Below are positions 32,793-43,368 of a DNA stretch of 64,000 nucleotides, in pieces (the first letter of the stretch is position 1; each line of letters starts with the position of its first letter). The notes below the pieces were generated by a model that had not been told where the DNA came from, ran no database searches, and worked only from the letters and a program-made list of their open reading frames with translations. The DNA lies in assembly GCA_944989445.1 (NCBI GenBank), contig CALYLW010000134.1:10001-74000 (forward strand), in the 5' to 3' direction. This stretch comes from Ampullaceana balthica (lineage: Eukaryota; Mollusca; Gastropoda; Lymnaeidae). The translations under genes and the position numbers were made by a program.

Positions 32793-33140
32793 GTAAACGA
32801 AGTTTTTTGCCCGTTACCCCAAAATATAAAAAACATTGTTGACTTTACCCCTCGGGCGCAAGGTCCTGTCGTCACGACTCGGGTTTGGGGGAGCGTAGTA
32901 CACCCCCAGCCTCTCCCAAGGGGTCTGGGGCAAAGCCCTAGTCGAAAAAGCATTTTGTGAGATATAGAAGCCTGAAAGGTGTCAAAAATGAATCTGAAAA
33001 GGATTATGCGTAGATATTTTAAGTTGAAGTCAAAACTACACAGACTGTCCATATTTCAGGGGAAATTTAATGATACAATTAAAAAGTTTAAATTATAAGG
33101 GTTATAACGGTTATAGGCCTAACGACCCTGGCCATTCTAG
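32793..33140. repeat. Unclassified repeat
   Basis: GGTCCTGTCGTCACGACTCG and CTCCCAAGGGGTCTGGGGCA look like dispersed repeat text. No ends or coding sequence recognised. Confidence 0.35.
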
Positions 33141-33144
33141 ATAT

Positions 33145-33473
33145 AAAGATAAATCGGAAATTGCCTTTGCAGCATTTGACATACAAAATTGTGTGAGATC
33201 TCCTATCTTTGAAAATTCAATACGAGCCTCATTGGAATAAAGTTTAACAAGTGTTTCTACAAACCTTTGGGGCTCATCTGGTACATCCGCAATGTCACAT
33301 CGAAAGGGATCTACAATACAATTGATATTATACGAATCAATTACTGGAAATTAAAGAATGAACCGCTCTTTGAGCCTAGTGAGAAGTCTGATTACCATAT
33401 CTTTGATGTCGTCAAAAGTTATATATCCACTATCTTGTAAGTGCAAGGTCAACTTTGATAAGGCCGCTAACTT
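33145..33473 (-). pseudogene. hAT transposase fragment of a different lineage
   Basis: Antisense reading: KLAALSKLTLHLQDSGYITF, LTRLKERFIL, a stop, then YNINCIVDPFRCDIADVPDE and LVKLYSNEA. The NPF/DPFxxDI segment after a long helical region is seen in EPM2AIP1/ZBED-like hAT transposases. Fragment only. Confidence 0.5.
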
Positions 33474-33533
33474 ATCACTGGCGTAGCTTGAACTTTTTCT
33501 TCCCGGGGCGATCTCCAATTTGACGCCCTTTTA

Positions 33534-33937
33534 GGGACCATCCATAAATGATGTCAAGCACCTGGAGGGGGAGGAGAGTCACACATTTGACATCACATCA
33601 ACACAAGCAACTTTAAATAAAAGTTCCACTTAAATATATGATTACCAACAGTTTATTTAATGACGTTTTACATGGCTTCACGTGTGTTACGATATTAGAG
33701 TGCAGCCTTACACTAAAACATATTTAATTGACCAAAAAAAATTATTTTAAACATGCCAATTTTCAAAAAAAAATAATAAAAATACGGCTTTTATGGGGTG
33801 GGGGCGCGCGGGAGTTTTGTGACGTCATATTGAATAAGGGGGAAAGTTTTTGTGACGACGTGTGACAAGGTGGAAAAAAGGGGGGGGGGATAAAAATCAG
33901 CCAAAATCGTTTGACGTCATTAGTGGATGGCGCTTAA
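33534..33937. mobile_element. GGGGCCGTCC-family MITE, about 400 bp
   Basis: AGGGACCATCCATAAATGAT at the left and GTCATTAGTGGATGGCGCT at the right; the interior AACTTTAAATAAAAGTTCCA matches 22800 and 30890 (reversed). Flanking TTA/TAA is compatible with a 3-bp duplication. Confidence 0.7.
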
Positions 33938-34911
33938 ATCAATCATATGATCGTTTTTATAAATTAATAAACATGAATAAATAATTGTAATTGAAACGAA
34001 GTAAGGGTGGGGAACATTGTTAGTTTTTACTATTGTATGCCATATTTACGTAAGCAGTAATAAAAGAGGCAACATAAGATGATATACCTATAAATACACA
34101 TTTATAAAAATACAAGTTTCTTTTTTTAAAAGGCCACAAGAAAGTTATTGAGGTCGAAGTCCCCCCCCCCTCACCCAAATGATATCAAACATATTCCAAT
34201 TGGCACCTAAAAACAATATCAATTAATATTAATATACAGACATTGACATGGTATATACAATTTAGAAGAGCTCAAAGGAAGAAACTGCTATATCACATTT
34301 TTGTAGTTTTGAGATATTCAAGTTTTAAAGTGCAAAATTATACAGATTTCTTATAAATTAACAAACTAGATTTGAATTTTTAATAAGGCCAGAGATTTAT
34401 TTTTTTCATAAAACTTCATTCAGAGCATTCTATTTTTGATCCCATTCAGGTATAAAGGATATCAAAAAATAATTTCAAAAATGTCTCTTAGCCGTTTCTT
34501 CCCTTGAGGTCTTCTAATAAATGATTTTTTTTTATAAACAAAGAAATTGTATACACTAGTGTGTAAACATATGTATACATTTACTTACCTAACTTTCATA
34601 GTAGAAAAATCGTGTAATATGCTATAAAAATTTTAATTATTTCTTATATCTTGTTCTATGGACAATATTGTAAGATTTTGTAGTCTTTTAAATCACTCAT
34701 TGTGGAACAAAGATAATTTTTTTTAACTACTTTAGTTTGGAAAAGCTCCTTTCACAACTAGATACACTGATAGCAATTGAAAAAAATTCTTAGCAAAATT
34801 ATAATGTTTGGTAAAGAATATACCAATCTATACTGTTGAACATATTTTAATAGATCAAGGGGGCATTTTCCACCCGTTTTTCAAACATACTGCCTCTAGT
34901 GCAGGTACAGC

Positions 34912-35077
34912 CAGGGCTGGTCTTAGGCCACTGCAACATATGCGGCCGCAGTGGGCCCCGCGCTTTCACAGGCCCAACTTATCTTATAGTACCTTATCCC
35001 TATCCAAACTGGGCCCCGTGCAATCCTTTTCGCACAGTAAGCTGCATTGGGCCCCGCAATTGCTAAGACCGGCCCTG
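34912..35077. mobile_element. hAT MITE, 166 bp
   Basis: CAGGGCTGGTCTTAGG and CTAAGACCGGCCCTG ends; GGTACAGC and TGTACAGC flanks agree in 7 of 8 (34904-34911, 35078-35085). Confidence 0.85.
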
Positions 35078-35311
35078 TGTACAGCTATAAAAACCTGGAT
35101 CCTTTTTCTTTCAATATTGAACTGTTCTTTATCAATGTCAATAAAGACATTTATTTGATGTTCAAATTCTTCATTTAGTAGGTTACAGGGTATTAATTAT
35201 ACACGAATATTTTCTTGCAAGTACTAGCAACTCATCAACGCGTTCTTTTATTTTCTTTTATAATTCCATCCATGCATAAAAACATTTCTCGTTGTACTTC
35301 TTGCTCTAAAG

Positions 35312-35499
35312 CAGTGTTTCTCAATTATTTTCTGTCATGCCCCGCCCCCTAGGAAGAAAGACTGCGCGACTGTAAATAGTATCATTTGTCTATGAAATTA
35401 TTATAAGTACACCTCTGCATAACGGTCAAACGAGCCCCCCTTTACGGCGCCTCGAGCCCCCACCCTTGGGAAACGTGCCCCACTGTTTGAGAAACACTG
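35312..35499. mobile_element. hAT MITE, 188 bp, exact 8-bp target duplication
   Basis: CAGTGTTTCTCAA and TTTGAGAAACACTG ends; CTCTAAAG at 35304-35311 and 35500-35507. It splits the transposase relic of the surrounding element, so it is younger. Confidence 0.92.
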
Positions 35500-36676
35500 C
35501 TCTAAAGATAGAACCACGTCTTCTGAATTTTCCCCACTCATATTTTTTTCCTTCTAACTCGGCGTTCAGTTGATATCTCCAACTCTCTATAACATTGTTC
35601 TGTATTAGCACAGCTCTTTGTTCCATGAAATGGGTTTGCATTAATAAAATAAAAAAAGACGGGTTCCCATAAATTGAGATAACATAGAAAATTAAAATAT
35701 TGCATTGAAAGTAAAATTCCAGCATCTGATCTCGTTTTACTAATTACTTCTTCAGCAGATGTCAATTTTTCCAAGACGATTGAAATTTTAAAGTATGTCT
35801 TTTTCGAAATTATGTATGCTATTGAGGTGTGTATTAACGGAAAAAATTTGAATATTTGCTTGTTCTTGCCATAAATCTTAATAATTTTCCATAAAATAGA
35901 CGAGTTCAAATTATTTACACATTTCTTTAATTGGATAGGCGTATCATTTTTAATTAATAACACAAATTATTTGTGCCACTTTTAACACAATAAAAACAAA
36001 ATAAATTTAATTTTTAGTAAGTTACCTTACAATAATTTTCTGAAAAATGAAACAGTAATAAAATTACTACTTGCAAGTTAAACACAATATTTGAACCACC
36101 ATGCCATGTAGGTACGTGTTAGCGCATCATTCTGCGCATGTCGAAATTCATCGCAAAAACTGTCGAGGCGATATTAATAGTACATATTATTCTGCCCAGC
36201 GAATATGTGTTGTTTTCTTTTGCTGTTGTTTTGTGTGTGTGTGTGTGTGTGTGTGTGCTGTTTTTGTTTTATAAAAGCACCATCTGTGACCTATACCGCT
36301 TAATTTTCCAAACAAATCGATACCTTTTTAGAGTTTTTCCATTTTCCCCTGCTCGTTAGTGGTGGCTAAACTTGTGAACGCTACATCACTTGCCCCATTG
36401 TCCGTCATGGACTGGAAAGGGGGTCATTTTTTCATTTTGACCGGTTTTGCGTTAGTTATAACAACCACTATGCAATCAAACTAACAAATGTTGCTCGAAT
36501 CCATTAATTTAGACTTGAAATTAAGAAAAAAAAATTACTTTTATTTCCCCCCTTCAAAAGAAAATGGGCGGTTGTCGGAAATGGCTTTACTTTTCAAATA
36601 CCCACAAATGCCGCCCTCTAGATGTGTGCCGCCCGGGGTGGACCGTTCCACTGCCCCACCCCTTAGCTACGCCCCT

Positions 36677-37430
36677 GTAGCTTAATTGCTTCCTTCTGCT
36701 TTTTGTTTTCAATATGAAAAAATGCTAAAATGCTTCCGCTAGCTGAAAAAGGACCACTTACTGTGCACATATAATGAAATTGTATACCATTAAAAATGCT
36801 AGATATTAACAGAAATAAACACGTTAGCTCAGTTTTTAATGCATTTCTTATAATAAATGCTACAGAGTGGATATTGAATACATTTAAGTATTTTTGATTA
36901 CGATTAATGTCATTCATGTTGTGCGTGGAAAAGAAATGTACATAGATATAGAATTGTAAAATGCGTTTTCTGGAAGTAACAGGTGGGTTCATAAATGGGC
37001 TTATTTTCCAAGCGTACACGTACACATGACGATTATTTTAATATATCTAGCGGATTTTCTATGTCCCCATTGAGCATGGGCGTCGCTAGGAATTTTTCCA
37101 AGGGGGGGGGGCAAAAAAGTCCAACTTTTTTTAAATTTTAACTGGCAATGCCATACAGGTACAATTTTCAATTGAATTCAAGTTCAGTATAAAATAAGGG
37201 TTGAAAAAAGCCTTAGAAATTAATAAGACTTACAAATTAGTACTGTAATAGTTAAAATACAACATTTATTAATGCATTTAATAAAAAAAAATCCTCAAAT
37301 GTAGGGGGGGGGACAAATGCCCCCCTTGCCCCCCCTTCCCTTTTGTTTACATTTTACGTGTCACGTTGAGCTCGGTCAAGCGATCGGTGACCAGACTTCC
37401 CCCCCCCCACCCACCTCCCTCAGGGTTATT
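36677..37430. repeat. Intergenic DNA with a non-autonomous derivative of the 15217-17525 element
   Basis: GGGCGTCGCTAGG at about 37079 and a G/C-tract end near 37300-37330 bound about 250 bp whose middle (37140-37270) is the reverse complement of 17390-17520. The rest, 36677-37075, shows nothing. Confidence 0.55.
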
Positions 37431-37439
37431 GTTAGCTAT

Positions 37440-37576
37440 ATCTCATATATAAGGGATTTATAGTCAAAAACTTTGTTTTTACGGGTTTGTTTTATTTACT
37501 TTTGTTTTTCCGCCGACCGACGTACGAAGACAGAGAGAGAGAGACAAGATTTCGAAGTTAATATAAGGGATTTAAA
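37440..37576. repeat. Minimal form of the TAAATCCCTTATAT unit
   Basis: AAGGGATTTATAGTCAAAAA at the left, then ACTTTGTTTTTACGGG, about 80 bp, and GTTAATATAAGGGATTTA at the right. Two unit ends lie within 140 bp, without the normal body. Confidence 0.7.
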
Positions 37577-37802
37577 AATTCGAGGGGCGTAAAATTCATT
37601 TATGGAAATGCGGAGGGAGCTATCCTTAAAATGAATTTTAAAAAACAAGTCCAAAAATGAGGTCATAAATCATTTTTAAATAGTATAGCGTATAAAATTA
37701 TCCTTTTAAATAATAGACGATTCATGACTATTATATTATAAAGCAAAAATAGTTTCATGACGAGAGGTTATGTCGTTCTTTCTACGTCACAAATGATGTC
37801 AT

Positions 37803-40182
37803 CAGGGCCGCCACCAGGGGGTGAATCCACGAATTTATTTAGGGGCCCCAACGGAAGTGGGGCCCCGTCAGCCACGCTTAATTTTATAATGCTGATATAT
37901 ATTCGGACAATTATTCAAGTTACATGTGACTAAAAAGTTTTAAAATTTGGCTCACAGCGAAAATTGACGGAACAACTTTTCTGCACAATGAACGCTTCGC
38001 TAAAGGTGTTCCTCGGAATTTCGTGTTTACGTCACAGTTTTCTAAAAAAAATAATATAACTTAGTCATCAAATACGTCACATACATGTCTTCCGGTGACT
38101 CTCTCACTTATTCGAGTGGATGTAAATATTGGATTTTTTTTTCATCACTTTTACGACCCGTTAAGCAGTAAATAAGACATAAATACTTTTTTGTTAGAAA
38201 AAAAAACAAAAACAAGGCACCGATCGTGTTTTCTTCGTTGTGTTCATGGGGTTCCCGTTGAAATTCTCAATCATTTTCAATCTCTAAACATAAGATGATT
38301 ACACATTTTAAAATTTCAATCGAGAATATTAATAAATGTACCGTTACTTCAAAAAGAAAAAAATATATATTTTAATATGATTACGACAATTTAGGACTTT
38401 ACTTTGGCAATAATAATGAAAATTGCATTGTATTTAAACTGCTACTTCTAGCACTGTTAACAGTAATAATAAATACAATTTAAAAAGTATCAAGTTAGTT
38501 GTTCATAATGTTATAGATAAGAATGTGATTGTCTTCTGAAAATTAGGTGCAATTATCTTTAAAATAAAAAAAAGTTATTGGCAAAATGGGTGAAAAGTTT
38601 AAAAAATGGATGATCATTTTTTATAGTAAAATATATAGTATAGGGGTATAGAAGGTATATAGTATAGGGGTATAGAAGGTATATAGTATATGCAAGGGGC
38701 TTAAAAAATTCACTCAAAATATGATAACGCGACTTCTGTTCAAGATTAAATTGGTGTTTTTAGAAAGCTTAGAGCTAGCCCTTCAAAATGATATATGTTT
38801 TAGAGTTTATGACAGTATCTCAATTTATTGTCGAAATACCTATAATGTTATGTGGCAGTGTGCCCCACATATTAGTTATATAATGATATATTGATAATTG
38901 TATTGGTAATGTTAGGGTATTAAGAAATGTACGAAGTATTATGATGTGTTATGACCATGTACTTTTGAGCAGTCTTGGTATACCGCATCCGGGCAGAATA
39001 GCGACTGTCAAAACAGCGACCGTCATAATAGCGGCTGAATCATAATAGCGACTGCATCATAACAGCGACTGTATCAAAATAGCGACTTTTTAACCACGTT
39101 TTATTAACTCGCTTTCGTTCCTGTGGATGTGTTTGTCTGTATAAATGATTCAAACTTTTTAGCCGCTCATCTTGTAGAAGCGAAAATGGAATTAATTGAT
39201 ACAAAAATACGGAAAATTTGCGATTACTTTAAGTTTGACTTTGAGAGTTTCAAATTTTAACATTTACTTCTCCACGCTAGACACGGATCTTACATCAAAA
39301 CTATTTTCATTACACTAGAACGTTGTTACTCATTCATTTCAATGTTCACACACCATACAAATTAGTGAATATACCAGAGAGTTATTTTGAGGTTATTTTT
39401 AAAGCTACAGAAAATCAGAAGGAGGCATTCGAAAAGATAAACACATGAACAGAAGCAGGAAATATGTTAGTCACAATGAAATCTCTTTTCTTCGTTTAAA
39501 AGCATGTACTACCTGTAAAGATAAATTTTACACATAAATAAAGTCAAGAATACCAGAAATCCTTTCTGAACATAAAAATCTACTGACAGAGAAACTAATT
39601 GAATACTTTAAGGATGCAAACAGCCCTGACACACTTAAATATTAATAACATGTTGTGTTATACACGGATGTTACTATATTTTAAATTAAAATTCCAGTTA
39701 TAAACATGGCTATTTCCCTTGGTATGTAAAATTGTTTACACTTCAAATGATTTCTTATTGAACGATCTAATTTTTTTTAATGTACTTCATATGAGTGAAT
39801 AGAACACAAACTTATTACTGTTTATTAACTATTGCTTTTGTTGTTAATTTTTTTATATGAATGAATAAAACAAAAATAATTTTTACTACTTCTTTTGTTG
39901 TTGCAAATATGTGGCGTTTTTGTTATTCAGTAGGAAATTCTTGCTCCCTAGATCGCTTGTATTGGTATTTATAAATGCAGCCAACATTGTCGCTTGTAAT
40001 GGTATTTATAAATACAGCCAACATTGTCGCTTTCAGATAAGCTACATTTTGGTCATTTTGTATACATATTTCAAGGATTTTGCATGTGGGGACCTGGTAA
40101 AAGGCATAGGCACGATGTGGAGCCAAGAGGGGCCCAACGTACTCAGTTTTCTGGGGCCCAAAAATGTCTGGTGGTGGCCCTG
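37803..40182. mobile_element. hAT-type element, 2.4 kb, coding region decayed
   Basis: CAGGGCCGCCACCAGG and GTCTGGTGGTGGCCCTG ends, flanked by ATGTCAT at 37796-37802 and 40183-40189 (seven matching bases). At 39390-39620 there is weak text similarity (CACAATGAAATCT...GAGAAACTAAT) with the element at 54896-57416. A short array of GCGACTG units lies at 38998-39085. No readable transposase. Confidence 0.72.
38635..38695 (+). repeat. ~26-bp tandem repeat
   Basis: TATATAGTATAGGGGTATAG followed by AAGG, repeated two and a half times. Confidence 0.75.
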
Positions 40183-40367
40183 ATGTCATGCAGCTAGGAT
40201 ATTTTGCGCCCAGGGAAAAGTCATTAAAATAAGTATAAAATTGGCGCCCCCACCCCTAACCGTTTCATCAAATTTTACTAGTAAAATAAAGTAAATTAAT
40301 ACATTTAAATAAAAGTTGAAGTCGATGATTACCTGAATAAGGATGTCACATTCAATGTCAATATGTC

Positions 40368-40890
40368 GGCTATCAAGTTATTCGCATTTATGGGCAATTT
40401 TAATGAATTGTTAACTCAACAATTGTATACGATGCATGCAAAGGAAATAATAAATAAATTTTTAAATACAAAATAGTATTTTTGAAGAGTTAGCTTTTAT
40501 TCCAAACTGTAATTGTAACAACCCTGCGCAACAGAGACAGAACAAATACAATAAAAAATTAAAAAATAAATAAATTGGTACATAAAAAATGGATTTTAAA
40601 AAGGGATTTTTAAAAATACGCTTTTATTCCAATGTACTAAAGTGGATTAAATAGATTATTCGCACACCCTAAGATTTCCTTTCAATAGCTCATGTCACAG
40701 TGTGTAAATAAGGAGTGGGCGCCATGTACATTCGTTATAAGTATTAATTTCCTGCATGTTTTCAGGATAGTTCAGTGGAATTTCATATCCCTATATAATA
40801 TAAAATAAAATTTAAAATGATTAAACGAAAAAATGAGCACATCATAGTGAAATTTAAAGCACCGTTTTTGGACTCAGATAAAGAACAGGA
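40368..40890. other. Left part of the copy B duplication
   Basis: Begins with GGCTATCAAGTTATTCG and contains AAATAGTATTTTTGAAGAGT, matching 825-1050, then matches 2810-3310 without the array and retrotransposon present in copy A. No gene. Confidence 0.7.
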
Positions 40891-41295
40891 ATGTCGAGGT
40901 ACTCAGAAGGAGTCATATGCTGAGCATGCACTCAATCCTGAGTGAGAGGCGCCTGCGGTGGCTGGGACATGTCCGCAGGATGAACTCGGAGCGCATTCCA
41001 AGAGCCCTGCTTTATGGTGAGCTGGCAACTGGTGTGCGGAAGAGAGGACGCCCCTGCTTGCGCTTCAAGGATGTCTGCAAGAAAGACATGAGTCTGGCGC
41101 AGATAGACCATAAAACGTGGGAAACCATTGCTGAGGAACGCACCTCCTGGCGGGCTAAAGTACGCGAGGGCATCCAAGTCGCGGAAGCTTCCCTTAAAGT
41201 CAAGATCGAGGAGAAAAGGGCCAGGAGAAAGGGGAAGGGGGGCAGAGGAGCAGGAGGAAACGCCATCATCCCATGAGGATGGACGGATGCCATAG
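40891..41295 (+). mobile_element. 5'-truncated non-LTR retrotransposon with 11-bp target duplication
   Basis: Open frame 40917-41276 reads LSERRLRWLGHVRRM, RIPRALLYGELATG, RKRGRPCLRFKDVCKKDM and WETIAEERTSWR, the familiar C-terminus of RTE-like reverse transcriptases. AAAGAACAGGA flanks it at 40880-40890 and 41296-41306. Copy A has the empty site near 3320. Confidence 0.88.
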
Positions 41296-41859
41296 AAAGA
41301 ACAGGAGCACAGTCTTGAGTGGGAAGAATAAAAAATCTAATGATCTCTAAAAGTAATGTGGCACATCGTCAATCAAACCACTAAAAGATTGCAAAAAAAC
41401 ATGTCTACTTCAATCCTACCTTATTCAACTACAGAACTCATTGTTCATTTTGTTCGTTTACATCTGTGGTAACCAAAATCATGTGGCCAACCATTAAAGC
41501 CTACCAATAACTTCCAATTTTCAGACGAAAAAAATACTCAACGCCCCTGGAAATCTAAATTCCTTAAACTAATGAAATTATCAAAAAAAATAATATATAG
41601 AATATAATTTATTTATTTTAATTCGTAGCACCAGCTGCAGTTAAGTTGACTGAAAGGGACTGGGCGAAATTCTGGCAATTCCTGCAACGTTCCACTTTAA
41701 TGATTATCTTTATTTTTTTATAACTATCATTAAGATTTAAAGGTTTGTGACCACACTGAAGATTATTGGGTCCTACGCGTATCCATGGTTTATGTCTTGT
41801 CTTACATTTTTAAATGGATGATAGAATGCTGGTTTTTGTGAGTTATCAACCCCTCCACC

Positions 41860-42447
41860 CTATGGTGGATTAGGGGGGGGGGCTGAACGGGCTAAAGCCA
41901 GGGGCCCCCGATGATTTAGGGCCCCCAAACTTAGCATATTTTATAATAAATGTGGACAAATGTATACATGAATTGCTGAAAATATGATAAATTAATAAGA
42001 TCTCATCTATTAAAATGATCTCTTTTCCCACACGATAGTCTTAGCAGTCAAAAAACCTGATTTGATAGGCTCAATAACAGAAATTATTAAAGAATATTAT
42101 ATATATATTTTAAATTGACAACTCAAAATGAGATTTCGTGGCCGAATGTGAAGTACTATGGCTTGTGGTGCACGCGGTGGCGGGTTCGATCCACGGGTGA
42201 GGTGTGAATTTTTTTTAAATGCGTTTTTTAATTTTATAAATTGTCTTTTACACTCAATTTTAGGATACCGGCAAAAAGTTATTTCTTCGAATTCAGTTTT
42301 TTCATGAATAATCATTTTGGATGAATATTTACAAGTTACAGTCATATATTAGCTGCTAGCAATCATTTTATCTAAAGGTACACTGGCTGGATAGGGCCCC
42401 AGTTTGAATTGCAGCCAGGGGCCCCGTGCAGTCTTAATCCGCCCCTG
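41860..42447. mobile_element. Non-autonomous hAT, 588 bp, carrying a tRNA-like cassette
   Basis: CTATGGTGGATTAG left, CTTAATCCGCCCCTG right, exact CCTCCACC at 41852-41859 and 42448-42455. Reverse orientation of the 32191 element. The cassette at about 42136-42205 has TCGTGGCCGAATG and B-box GGGTTCGATCCACG. Confidence 0.9.
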
Positions 42448-42498
42448 CCTCCACCCCTCGCCCAAACATTTGAGTGCACGTCCTTTTCCCGTGGCTAG

Positions 42499-42716
42499 TG
42501 TGTTGTAATACCACTGTTTATGTGTTGTAATACCACTGTTTATGTGTTGTAATACCACTGTTTATGTGTTGTAATACCACTGTGTATGTGTTGTAATACC
42601 ACTGTTTATGTGTTGTAATACCACTGTTTATGTGTTGTAATACCACTGTTTATGTGTTGTAATACCTCTGTTTATGTGTTGTAATACCCTGTTTATGTGT
42701 TGTAATACCACTATTT
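42499..42716 (+). repeat. 22-bp minisatellite, about ten units
   Basis: Units GTGTTGTAATACCACTGTTT plus AT, very regular with few variants, 590 bp upstream of the copy B TATA box. Not present in copy A. No spacers between the repeats, so not a CRISPR-like structure. Confidence 0.95.
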
Positions 42717-43232
42717 ATTGGAGAAAAACAACAACCGCAAATGACTTGATTAGTCTATCCTATAAATTATTTTAAGACGCAAAGCATTTATTTGTAATTC
42801 GGGTCCAGTATTTCTACACTCTAATTGGTTGAACTGTTATTTATGAATACACCATGCCAATTTCATCCCATTTGCTCCTCTTTAAGTTATTGACGTATCA
42901 CAAATAATTGAGCTAATATTTTCAATTTAAACAAGTACTGCTTCAGAGCATCTATCGTCTAGACCAAGGGAACCCAATTTTATAGTATAAGGGTTCAGCT
43001 TTGTTTGCGGTATTGAAATAACTTTCTTTCATATTTTAACTGAAATCCTCTACAAAAGAAAACACTGTTATATCATTTTAAACATTCATATTATAGTTTG
43101 GCATGATGATTTATCTCCTTAGTTATTTTAAAGTCATAATTTATCCCATCATTGACAGTTTGAGCACCATTCAGCCAGCTGTTACTCAAATGACGTGGCC
43201 TCTAGTTCTCATCAATTTACCTTATAGTGCGG

Positions 43233-43240
43233 TATAAAAA
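43233..43240 (+). promoter_or_regulatory. TATA box of copy B
   Basis: TATAAAAA, 69 bp before the start codon, in the same position as in copy A. The stretch from here through exon 1 is the best conserved part of the duplication. Confidence 0.73.
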
Positions 43241-43301
43241 TAATTGTAATATAAAATATAACAATTCCCTTCTCATCGGTTTGACGTCAACAGAGATAAA
43301 A

Positions 43302-43368
43302 ATGTTTTACACGATCCTCTTCACTCTCTTCATCAGCTCTGGGATCTTGGGGGAAACTACAACCAAAA
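43302..43368 (+). CDS. Copy B exon 1: signal peptide
   Basis: Same 22 residues as copy A (MFYTILFTLFISS...), with one silent base change. The copy A upstream ATG reads ATA here, so translation should begin at 43302. The donor is GTAAAG. Confidence 0.92.

Larger units (their letters stand above)
33475..36676 (-). mobile_element. hAT element with transposase relic (composite)
   Basis: CACTGGCGTAGCTTG at the left and AGCTACGCCCCTG at the right; flanks TAACTTAT and TAGCTTAA agree in 6 of 8. Antisense transposase pieces: SKTRSDAGILLSMQYFNFLC at about 35750-35690, EQEVQREMFLCMD near 35290, ISVSSCERSFSKLK near 34740-34780 and SIEQDIRNN near 34640, the last two being the conserved C-terminal dimerisation region. 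Interrupted by MITEs at 33534, 34912 and 35312. Inactive. Confidence 0.7.

Noticed and set aside
40917..41276. Host gene encoding a 119-residue protein
   Set aside because: Recognisable C-terminus of a non-LTR reverse transcriptase within precise 11-bp target duplications.
42499..42716. CRISPR-like array
   Set aside because: Repeats are head to tail with no spacers, and the surroundings are eukaryotic.
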